A stretch of DNA of 10,995 bases from an uncultured Rhodobiaceae bacterium (GTDB lineage: Archaea > Thermoplasmatota > Poseidoniia > Poseidoniales > Poseidoniaceae). The position numbers and the translations under genes were made by a program. A model generated the notes under the pieces. That model saw nothing but the letters and a program-made list of their open reading frames with translations. It did not search any database and was not told the DNA's origin. Each line of letters starts with the position of its first letter. The first letter of the stretch is position 1. The stretch is from positions 1-10,995 of the forward strand of contig CALDQY010000113.1 of assembly GCA_937911445.1 (NCBI GenBank), given 5' to 3'. Positions 1-6,947 of this stretch are shown piece after piece.

Positions 1-1025
1 AAAACCAAATCCTCGAGCGCGGGCGAGCGTCCAAATTCCATGTCTTGCTCAATTCTGTCTATGAGACGGAAGAAGGCAGGACACTGCTGTTGCGCGTGCT
101 CAATCAATTCAAGCCAGAGTTCCAGTCCAAACGATTCGTCCTCGAGTAGAAGATCTGCACCGTCTTCCTTGAGCACTTCCTCAAGTTCCAGGCGAACAGT
201 CTTCGAATCGAGGCCATTGTAGTGGCGATACAAGGTCATGAGAACCTTCTCACGAGCGTAATCGTGTTTGACGCCTCGCTTGACGTGACTCTGTACGTTT
301 CGCATCAATTCGTCGTATTTGGAGCGAAGCAATGGATCGAGATGAGTCCGAATCATATCGTCGAAAACACCTTCCAAGGTCGAAGGATGAACTGGAGCTT
401 CAAACGCATCGAGCAATCCAGATTTGTGAACCATGTTGAATCGATGTTCTCGTGTGACCATGTGGAAGCCGATTGCAAGCAGAAGCATTCCCCATGATAT
501 GATGAAGATATTTTCACCCAAAGATGTTTGGAGACCAAGAAGCAACACAGCGCCGAGGCCGATACAAGCGAGAAGAACCGTTGAGAACGAGAGTGAATGC
601 ATTCGAAGTTGTCGATGAATTCGATGGGCCATGCCATCGTAACCATGCAAAGCCTCGATGCTCTGATGGCGCTTCTCGGAGGCTTCTACTTCATGCCTGA
701 ATGCGGAATAAGAGAGTGCGATTCTGTAACGATGAATGCCGAGAGCGAGCAACCAACCAATCCCCACGACTGTCCCCAGAAGGAGCAAAGTCGAGCTGAA
801 GGATTGTCCGAGAGAAGGCTCGATACTCGATTCCCACCAGTTCGGGTCGGTCCCTTCGTAGGCCCATGAACCGATGAGGATAAACAAAGCGAACGCAGGG
901 AGGAGCAGGGTTAGGCGCAAACCAAGTGAAATCAATTGATTATCAATGGAGAGCAAGACACGCTCCCGCTCAAACAACGAAGAAGCGATGTCATCGCTCG
1001 GTGCTTCGACGGCCGTCTCGCTCAC
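1..1025 (-). CDS. Four-helix membrane protein with cytoplasmic helical tail, cut off at the left edge
   Basis: An open frame without any stop runs from 1025 to the window edge and gives 341 residues; the C-terminus lies outside. I translated it by hand from the reverse strand. Four hydrophobic helices are visible at about residues 35-54, 77-97, 147-166 and 173-190. They are followed by at least 150 charged, helix-rich residues, so the protein is probably an integral membrane protein with a large C-terminal soluble part. The stretch between helices 2 and 3 is rich in His and Arg (His98, 111, 120, 127, 134, 137, 143). The chosen start is GTG at 1025 (MSETAVEAPSDD), because a polar N-terminus then leads straight into helix 1. 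GTG at 1085, 8 bp after the regulator stop, is an alternative that adds 20 residues. It lies directly downstream of the DtxR-like gene on the same strand and is probably co-transcribed with it. I do not recognise the family and assign no function. Confidence 0.8.
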   Translation of the reverse strand, partial: MSETAVEAPSDDIASSLFERERVLLSIDNQLISLGLRLTLLLPAFALFILIGSWAYEGTDPNWWESSIEPSLGQSFSSTLLLLGTVVGIGWLLALGIHRYRIALSYSAFRHEVEASEKRHQSIEALHGYDGMAHRIHRQLRMHSLSFSTVLLACIGLGAVLLLGLQTSLGENIFIISWGMLLLAIGFHMVTREHRFNMVHKSGLLDAFEAPVHPSTLEGVFDDMIRTHLDPLLRSKYDELMRNVQSHVKRGVKHDYAREKVLMTLYRHYNGLDSKTVRLELEEVLKEDGADLLLEDESFGLELWLELIEHAQQQCPAFFRLIDRIEQDMEFGRSPALEDLV

Positions 1026-1093
1026 ACAGTGACGTCGATGCTGCAACTCAAAAGCATTCGGGGACAAACGGAGCAAATTCCGCACTTCTTGAC

Positions 1094-1750
1094 TCAACAG
1101 CGCTTCACGATGATGTTCTCGGCAATGTCTGTCGTCAACTTCAATTCATTTCCATCCACTTTGAACGTGTTGTTACCATGAGAAGTAATTGTGTTGTTCA
1201 ACGACAGAGAGGCCCCAAAAAGGGATTGCAAAGAATCAGAAAGAAGGAGAGCTTGAATCGTTCCTGATTCATCCGAGGCGAGTTGCGAGAGTGGCACATG
1301 CGTTTCGGTGAACGATTGCACACGTTTTTGGAGGTGTTCCCCTGACTTTGGAATGTCTCGACCGGACGGATCCAGCATCGGATTGCCTAGGAGCACAGTG
1401 AGTGCAACTTCCAAATCATCATCGATGGCGTGTTCAAGTCGACATGCTGTTTCGTGCATATTTCCATCGAAAGGAATGCGAGCCAAGAGAACTTCAGCAA
1501 GCCGATGGCGTCGTTTCATCATTTGACCGTGCTCAAGGCCCTTTTCCGTCAGTTTTGCGCCTTTGTAACGCTCATAATCGATGAATCCTTTCGAAGAGAG
1601 TCGTTGGATCATTTCTGTGGCTGATGCAGGTGAGACCTTCAACCGTTCAGCCAAATCGCCTGTTCTCACCCTCGAGAATTTGTCGTGTTCGTAGAACTCG
1701 TACATTGTCTCAAGATATTCGTCTTCGAATTCTTGGAAGTGCCCCGCCAT
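1094..1750 (-). CDS. DtxR/IdeR/MntR-family metal-dependent transcriptional regulator with FeoA-like C-terminal domain
   Basis: The 218-residue product has the full DtxR-family plan. A winged helix covers residues 10-72 (TGDLAERLKVSPASATEMIQ). A dimerisation/metal-binding domain covers about 75-148, with RRHRLAE and CRLEH motifs. An SH3/FeoA-like domain covers about 150-218, beginning PLSQLASDESG. Family members bind Fe(II) or Mn(II) and then repress or activate metal-uptake genes. By alignment from memory, His82, Glu86 and His99 match the ancillary site of DtxR, and Cys103, Glu106 and His107 match its primary site. At the N-terminus, Glu11 replaces the DtxR methionine, and Glu14 matches the MntR glutamate, so metal preference cannot be read simply. 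ATG at 1750 is the start; an in-frame TAA lies just upstream. A 43-bp gap separates it from the zinc-ribbon membrane protein gene upstream, so it may be in that transcript or have its own weak promoter (AT-rich TTGAAATT about 25 bp before the ATG). Confidence 0.93.
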   Translation of the reverse strand: MAGHFQEFEDEYLETMYEFYEHDKFSRVRTGDLAERLKVSPASATEMIQRLSSKGFIDYERYKGAKLTEKGLEHGQMMKRRHRLAEVLLARIPFDGNMHETACRLEHAIDDDLEVALTVLLGNPMLDPSGRDIPKSGEHLQKRVQSFTETHVPLSQLASDESGTIQALLLSDSLQSLFGASLSLNNTITSHGNNTFKVDGNELKLTTDIAENIIVKRC

Positions 1751-1793
1751 GTTATGGCGTAGACATACTGAATTTCAAGTGTTTCTCTGCGCC

Positions 1794-3929
1794 TTACACA
1801 GCAGGAAACACATTCGAGCATGAAGGACAACGAACCGAACCCCTGTAGGAAGATGGCACGCGGAGTGTTGAGGAACACTGCGGACATGCGATCTCAACTT
1901 TCTTCTCAACAGTTTTCTCCTCAACCACCTCATCGTCAATCGAATCAAGCTCTTCGTCCAAATCGACCGATGGTTCTGCCTCAACTTTGAATTTCTCTGA
2001 GCAATCAGGACAGCGAACCGTTCCCGAGTAATCGCCCGGGATGCGCAACGTTCGGTCGCACGAAGGACATGAGCGTTCGACAGGTTCAGCATCCTTCTTT
2101 TCTGGCTTTGGGGCAGCCTTCTTCTTTGCTGGCTTCTTTTCGACAGAAGATGCATCTCCAGAGCCTCGGCGTAGATGAAGGACAAAGATGACGCATGCTG
2201 CGACAGCAATTCCACCACCGATGGCAACAAATGGTACGTCCATGGATGCCTCATCAACGACCTCCTCGGTGACAAGCACGCTCTGTTCATCCTCTACAAC
2301 AAAGGAATCGTAACGCCATTCAGCTGTCAACAACATCTCGTTCACATAGGGTGTCGTGAAGATGAAGTCAACGTTACGAGAAGAACTCGCTTGTAGCGGT
2401 TCGGTTGAGACTTCTCCAAGCAAAAGACCGGTACTGTCGGTCAAATACAACACGCCAGATGGACCTTCAGTTGAGGCTGTATTCTGCAGCATAACCGTCA
2501 CCGTGACCTGCTGGCCTTGGATTGGTTCACGAGGCAACGTGAGGGGGTCTATGTTGAGAGAATATTCTGCTTCAACCGTTTCGAATGTTGCTGTTGCAAT
2601 GTAACTATTCGTTGACGCAACCCATCCTAAAGGCTCCATTCGAACAAGGACAGTGTCGCCCGGCACGTCGCCAAGTGTTGTTTGGCCGGTGAGTGTACCA
2701 GAACCAAGTGTTACGATTTGTTCATTGAGGTAGACATCGGTCCCTGACAGGCGGTATCCATACCGGAGTTTGACATCACGGTCCACACCATTGGTGATTG
2801 AAGCATTCCAATTAAGAACCAGCCCTGTGGAAGCATGTTCAACATCAACCTCAACAAACATCGCTTGAGATGCAAGCACTGTGAATGATACTGAACCGGC
2901 AAGGTTCTCAAGCACAATCCCGTTGGTAGAAACGATGCTCCAGTTGTACGTATGATCACCTGCTGAGAGGTCTTCGAAATCGACCTGAACTTCACCAGCT
3001 GCACCTGCTGCTAACGTGATTGGGTCACTGTTGTATTCTATCCCTTGATGCACAACCTCGAGGGTTGCAGACCCTTCAGCATCCCCTTGGTTGCGAAGAA
3101 TAAACGAAGCCTCCAAATCATCTCCTTCGTGCCAAGGACCACCTATCAACGAAAATCCGCTTGAACCTGCTTCATCGAAAATAGCAGAAGGCAACCCTTC
3201 CATAGAGTAGGGCACAGATAAAGGAGTCGATTGATTACGATCCCCTCCGTACAGGCATTCGAGAACACCGGGGCGTGCGTAAATCTCCAAAGACTCCACA
3301 ATGGTTTGACCAATCCCAACAGAGAGCGTCTCGTTGAAGGCTTCCTCACCGAGGAAGGTGCATACCAGTGTCCCATCGAAGGCTCGCTCTCCGTTTGCGT
3401 TGGTCGAAGTAAGATTGAATTGAATCAAATCCCCAGCGAGATAATTTTCCGTTGCTAATTCAATGTCAAGCTGAACGTTTGGCAGAGGTGGCGGGCCAAC
3501 TTGGATGGAATCGTTTTGTTCGATGCTGGTGTCGTTGATGGACATCTCAACTTCAAGTTCGCCTTCAATGACATCATTGGATGAGAGATAAACCAGAACT
3601 TCAGTGGTCATCGCATCGATGGAAACGCCCTCGAAGAACACGGTTTCATTCCATGCGGCTTGACGTATTTCGACCACGACGGATGCCGTTTGAGAACTGG
3701 TTCCAACGTTCTCCACGGGTATTTCGAGGTGGAGACGATCGCCCTGGCGAACCGTTGCATTTGAGGTCAGTACAGCATTTTCATCTGCTCCAGAGTAGGT
3801 GAGTGAATTAACACCAACGAATTGAACATCGACAGGCCCGTTTGCTTGCGCAGATGGGATTGTCACCATCGCACACAAGAGCATCGTAATCAGAACAGTG
3901 GCTTGTACATGACAACCACGATGTTCCAT
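1794..3929 (-). CDS. Secreted, membrane-anchored beta-sandwich protein with two cytoplasmic zinc ribbons
   Basis: The 711-residue product begins with a signal peptide: hydrophobic residues 8-24, with likely cleavage after the SAQA at 26-29. About 530 residues follow that look like repeated beta-sandwich domains of the CARDB/DUF11 kind, judged from alternating polar/hydrophobic strands and phrases such as EIPVENVGT and FILRNQGD. These domains would lie outside the cell and contain many N-x-S/T sites. One membrane helix (565-586, VPFVAIGGGIAVAACVIFVL) is followed by HLRRGSG and a Lys/Ala/Pro-rich linker. The inner tail holds two copies of a zinc ribbon with spacing C-x2-C-x15-C-x2-C (Cys621/624/640/643 and Cys682/685/701/704), each with an LR-[IV]-P-x2-Y-x-G-x-VRCP core. 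An acidic linker lies between them. The start at 3929 was chosen because it gives a normal signal peptide; longer in-frame starts reach 4073 but overlap the divergent gene. A receptor, adhesin or surface-sensing role is possible, but none is proven. Confidence 0.88.
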   Translation of the reverse strand: MEHRGCHVQATVLITMLLCAMVTIPSAQANGPVDVQFVGVNSLTYSGADENAVLTSNATVRQGDRLHLEIPVENVGTSSQTASVVVEIRQAAWNETVFFEGVSIDAMTTEVLVYLSSNDVIEGELEVEMSINDTSIEQNDSIQVGPPPLPNVQLDIELATENYLAGDLIQFNLTSTNANGERAFDGTLVCTFLGEEAFNETLSVGIGQTIVESLEIYARPGVLECLYGGDRNQSTPLSVPYSMEGLPSAIFDEAGSSGFSLIGGPWHEGDDLEASFILRNQGDAEGSATLEVVHQGIEYNSDPITLAAGAAGEVQVDFEDLSAGDHTYNWSIVSTNGIVLENLAGSVSFTVLASQAMFVEVDVEHASTGLVLNWNASITNGVDRDVKLRYGYRLSGTDVYLNEQIVTLGSGTLTGQTTLGDVPGDTVLVRMEPLGWVASTNSYIATATFETVEAEYSLNIDPLTLPREPIQGQQVTVTVMLQNTASTEGPSGVLYLTDSTGLLLGEVSTEPLQASSSRNVDFIFTTPYVNEMLLTAEWRYDSFVVEDEQSVLVTEEVVDEASMDVPFVAIGGGIAVAACVIFVLHLRRGSGDASSVEKKPAKKKAAPKPEKKDAEPVERSCPSCDRTLRIPGDYSGTVRCPDCSEKFKVEAEPSVDLDEELDSIDDEVVEEKTVEKKVEIACPQCSSTLRVPSSYRGSVRCPSCSNVFPAV

Positions 3930-4020
3930 AATGTTCCTCAAACAATGGAGGTTTTTGAGCATGATGTTGAACAAAGGCATGACGGGAGGTTTATTGGTGG
4001 TTGCAGGGTGGGGCCAATAC
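3930..4020. promoter_or_regulatory. Divergent promoter region between the zinc-ribbon membrane protein and the nucleotidyltransferase operon
   Basis: This 91-bp gap separates two genes transcribed away from each other. On the plus strand, TTTATTGG (3990-3997) is centred about 27 bp before the ATG at 4021, where an archaeal TATA box would sit for a leaderless mRNA. No convincing Shine-Dalgarno sequence precedes that ATG. For the minus-strand gene, only a weak A-rich run (reads TCAAAAAC on that strand, around 3949-3956) lies about 24 bp before its ATG at 3929. The TATA assignments are by eye. Confidence 0.45.
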
Positions 4021-4827
4021 ATGACGCCTGAGGAACTCTTGGCAATCACTCCAGAGTTTTTGGGCAAGGCCATCCTTCACCGCAGAGAACGGCTCGCTGC
4101 AGAGATACCAGAACAACTCGATGCTCGAAGCGATGAACTCACCGAAGCAGCGGCCATGGCCCGCTCTGCAAAGGCGAAGCGTGATGATGTCAACAAGAAG
4201 GTCGCTTCACTGAAAAAAGAGAGGAATGATGCGCAAGCAAAAGCAAAGAAACTCTTCATGGAAGCCAACGCCATCCGTGAATCGATTCCACAGCAAAAGG
4301 GAGACACAGTCCCAGAACCTGAGTGGGCGAAGGATCGTTTGCAACAACGGTTGGATGCCTTGGACCTATCACTCCAAACCAACTGGGGTACGCATGTTGA
4401 TGAACGAACAACATTGAACGAGATGAAGAATCTCATTCGAGCGCACGAAGAGTGGGTCGATTCTCGCAAAGAGAAGTTTGCTGAGATCAACAACATGAAA
4501 GAATTGAGAGAGAAGGCGAAACAACTTCTCGAAACAGCAGACAAAGCACATCAAGCCATGGTTCAACTGCACGATGAGAATCAAATCTTCCACGATACAT
4601 ACATCGAGAACGAGCGGAAGAGAAAGCATGCTGATGCAAGGACGACTCGCCTAGCACAAGCACTCGATGAAAGCCAGCAAGGGATTGACTTCTGGAGCAA
4701 CTGCATTGAGCATGGATTCCATGGACTCATGTTGGACGCTCAACGCGTTCGAGAAGGCGGAAAATCGACACGTGCTCTTGCTCGCGAGCGTCGTGAACAG
4801 CAAGAACAAGGTGGTGAAGAAGAATGA
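4021..4827 (+). CDS. COG1340-like archaeal coiled-coil protein, first gene of the nucleotidyltransferase operon
   Basis: The 268-residue protein is almost wholly charged and helical. It has long coiled-coil stretches at about 30-90 and 105-220, separated by a short break around residues 88-102 (SIPQQKGDTVPEPEW). It contains no membrane segment or signal peptide. Its style resembles the archaeal coiled-coil group COG1340, whose function is not established. Residues 176-187 (AHQAMVQLHDEN) resemble segments in the downstream nucleotidyltransferase and in the second coiled-coil gene of the window. The ATG at 4021 was chosen over an upstream ATG at 3931, because the upstream extension is not helical in style and would leave no room for the divergent promoter. 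Its TGA overlaps the next ATG as ATGA (4824-4827), so the two products are probably made together and may bind each other. The acidic C-terminal end (GGEEE) differs from the other two coiled-coil proteins. Confidence 0.85.
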   Translation: MTPEELLAITPEFLGKAILHRRERLAAEIPEQLDARSDELTEAAAMARSAKAKRDDVNKKVASLKKERNDAQAKAKKLFMEANAIRESIPQQKGDTVPEPEWAKDRLQQRLDALDLSLQTNWGTHVDERTTLNEMKNLIRAHEEWVDSRKEKFAEINNMKELREKAKQLLETADKAHQAMVQLHDENQIFHDTYIENERKRKHADARTTRLAQALDESQQGIDFWSNCIEHGFHGLMLDAQRVREGGKSTRALARERREQQEQGGEEE

Positions 4828-6947
4828 GTGTCTGCACCACCACTGGACTTTCGAAAGAGCAACAAGAGCGTTGGTCACACCTTTACAGGCACCTCGTCGA
4901 AGACATCGAAGTCCCCGATGTGTCCTCAATCGATGATACGTACATCAAGGCTCTCGACATAGAATTATCCAGTTTGATCAGGAAGATTGGCGATGCAAAA
5001 GCAAAGAGTAGAGAATCACTTACTAAGCACCTAAAGAGCCTCTTATTCCGCCGATTCGGCAAAAATGCTGTTGTCGAAGCGTTTGGCTCAAGTGTAACAA
5101 ATCTCTCCATCGGAACAGGCGACCTTGACCTCTGTTTGTCGTTCAAAAATAAGCCTCCACAAAAAGTGTTGAGGAAGTTGTCTGGACTGTTCCACGAAGA
5201 GGGAATGGAGAACATCCAAGTGATTCCAAAAGCACGGATTCCTATCATTAAATTCAAAGATCCTCGATCCGGTCTTGATGTGGACATTTCCCTCGACAAC
5301 AGACTTGCCATTCACAACTCGATGATGCTGAAGTCCTATGCACAGGAGGAACGCTTGCAGCGGCTAATCCAGATGGTCAAATACTGGGCAAGTCGCAGAG
5401 GCATCAACAATGCCTTCGATGGAACGCTCTCGTCTTATGCCTGGACATTACTCAGTATTCAACATGCACAACTGGTCCAACCACCACTTGCTCCGAACAG
5501 GCAACAGGGCGCCGAGGCGAATCCAATCACCTTCAAAGGAACGACCTACGATGTGGGCTACAACGATGAGCACTATGCAACCGAAAACAACCAATCCCTC
5601 GCCTCATTGTTGATTTCGTTCTTTGAGCGATTCGCAACACGATGGGATTGGGAAAACATGGTTGTCTCAGTCCGAAGTGGTGAGGCTTTGTTGACTAAGG
5701 CAAAGAAGTGGAAGCATACAGGCCCTCTTCCGCTCGAAGTTGTCACAGGAGCAGATGACGGTTGGATGGAACACGTCATGCCGATTGAAGACCCGTTTAA
5801 TCATGAGCACGACCTTTCCCGTGTCGTCCGTGCTGAAGGCGCTATGACGATTCAAAATGAATTCATGCGTATCATCGAATTGCTCTCCAAGGGATATTCA
5901 TGGAAGGACATCTGTGAACCAGTGATGGACATCGAAGAGGAACCCAGCGATCTCTTCCACGATTTGAGAAACACCTCCTCCGATGAAATAGCAACACGAC
6001 TTGAGCAACTTCGAGCAGACCTTGAAGTCGTTGAATCCCAAATTCGTGAACTTGTTGAGGAACGTCAGCATTCAAAGGAGCTCCTTGACCTTCTCCGAGG
6101 TGGACTTCGAGAAACCCGAAACGTCCGTTCCGACCGCCAACAAATCCTTTCTGAACTTCGCCCATTGAGCATGAAAGTACAGGAGATGCGAGAAGTTCGT
6201 GATGGCATCAATCAAAGGATTGCGATACCTACCAAGCGAATCAAGCAAGAAATGCTGCGTATTTTTGAGAAACTTACCGCAGAGGTTGATGTCTTCAATG
6301 CACCAAATCTTGGTGTGGAAAAAGGCGACTTTGCTTATTTCTTTGAATTACAAGCAATGTACGAAGCGTCGCTCAAGTCAAACGAAGCACATAAGGAATT
6401 CATCAAACTTCGACGTGAGCAAAATCAAGAATATCGTGCGTTGAAGAAAACCAAAAAACAGGAAGAAGATGTATTGGCGAAACTTGTTGCAAGCAACCCA
6501 GCACTCGAAGGCATTCATCCGAATCCTAAATCTGTCAAAGAGTTCCAAAAGAATGCGAAATTGCTCCAACGTTCGATCAATGAGCAATACTCCTCAAAGC
6601 ACGAATTACGCCGTGAGATCGGCAGGCTCGAAGCATGGCAGCGTGTTTCGAAAAAGAAACAGAGAGGAGAGAGTCGCCGAGGTCCACGGAACGATCGTCA
6701 ACAACGATCTCGAAGACCACGGGCACCGGAAGTCAACATCAATGAGGTCCGACAAAAAGCATCGAGTGGTGGTTCAATTTCCCTTAACGAACTTGATGCT
6801 CTGCTGTCCAAAGGCGGCATTGCAAGCATAGGCTCAAGCGAAGGACAAAAGCAACAGCAGAAGCAACGACAGTCCAAGAAGCGTTCATCTCGAAAGATCG
6901 ACATCCGTCAAGGACGAACCCGTGGACGAAAAGAATCCAGGAAGTGA
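4824..6947 (+). CDS. Cid1/Trf4-type terminal nucleotidyltransferase (putative RNA uridylyl- or adenylyltransferase) with C-terminal coiled-coil and basic tail
   Basis: The family adds nucleotides, usually U or A, to RNA 3' ends; no template is needed. In this 707-residue protein the catalytic domain covers about residues 60-220. It shows FGSS (87-90), then GDLDL with Asp100 and Asp102, ARIPIIKF (137-144), the third acidic residue in VDISLDN (Asp154), KYWASRRGIN (186-195) and GTLSSYAW (200-207). The PAP-associated domain follows (about 235-355), with NNQSLASLLISFFERFA (255-271) and IEDPFNHEHDLSRVV (321-335). His329 aligns with the uracil-selecting histidine of Cid1-like enzymes, which favours UTP use. 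Residues 385-610 form a long coiled-coil, and 610-707 is strongly basic (RGESRRGPR, QKQRQSKK, RQGRTRGRK), suited to RNA binding. Within the tail, 649-664 (GGSISLNELDALLSKG) is a short helix-like motif. It is coupled to the upstream coiled-coil gene by an ATGA overlap and overlaps the downstream acetyltransferase. Family assignment is strong; substrate and nucleotide preference are inferred. Confidence 0.93.
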   Translation: MSVCTTTGLSKEQQERWSHLYRHLVEDIEVPDVSSIDDTYIKALDIELSSLIRKIGDAKAKSRESLTKHLKSLLFRRFGKNAVVEAFGSSVTNLSIGTGDLDLCLSFKNKPPQKVLRKLSGLFHEEGMENIQVIPKARIPIIKFKDPRSGLDVDISLDNRLAIHNSMMLKSYAQEERLQRLIQMVKYWASRRGINNAFDGTLSSYAWTLLSIQHAQLVQPPLAPNRQQGAEANPITFKGTTYDVGYNDEHYATENNQSLASLLISFFERFATRWDWENMVVSVRSGEALLTKAKKWKHTGPLPLEVVTGADDGWMEHVMPIEDPFNHEHDLSRVVRAEGAMTIQNEFMRIIELLSKGYSWKDICEPVMDIEEEPSDLFHDLRNTSSDEIATRLEQLRADLEVVESQIRELVEERQHSKELLDLLRGGLRETRNVRSDRQQILSELRPLSMKVQEMREVRDGINQRIAIPTKRIKQEMLRIFEKLTAEVDVFNAPNLGVEKGDFAYFFELQAMYEASLKSNEAHKEFIKLRREQNQEYRALKKTKKQEEDVLAKLVASNPALEGIHPNPKSVKEFQKNAKLLQRSINEQYSSKHELRREIGRLEAWQRVSKKKQRGESRRGPRNDRQQRSRRPRAPEVNINEVRQKASSGGSISLNELDALLSKGGIASIGSSEGQKQQQKQRQSKKRSSRKIDIRQGRTRGRKESRK

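Noticed and set aside
40..618. Several short plus-strand frames near the left edge
   Set aside because: They lie antisense to the long membrane-protein frame, and their Ser/Arg-rich composition is not protein-like.
1775..2290. 171-codon minus-strand open frame
   Set aside because: It is a shifted frame inside the zinc-ribbon membrane protein gene; the correct frame shows a membrane helix and paired cysteines.
3931..4020. Upstream ATG extending the first coiled-coil protein by 30 residues
   Set aside because: The extension is hydrophobic and unlike the rest, and it would put the start 1 bp from the divergent gene start, with no promoter space.
4077..4544. 155-codon minus-strand open frame
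   Set aside because: It is the antisense shadow of the first coiled-coil gene; its Ser/Phe/Cys-rich product is typical of reversed Glu/Lys/Ala codons.
4824..6947. CCA-adding enzyme or DNA polymerase beta reading of the nucleotidyltransferase
   Set aside because: KYW...GTLSSY and the NNxSL and IEDPF motifs belong to the PAP-associated Cid1/Trf4 group, not to archaeal CCA enzymes or pol beta.
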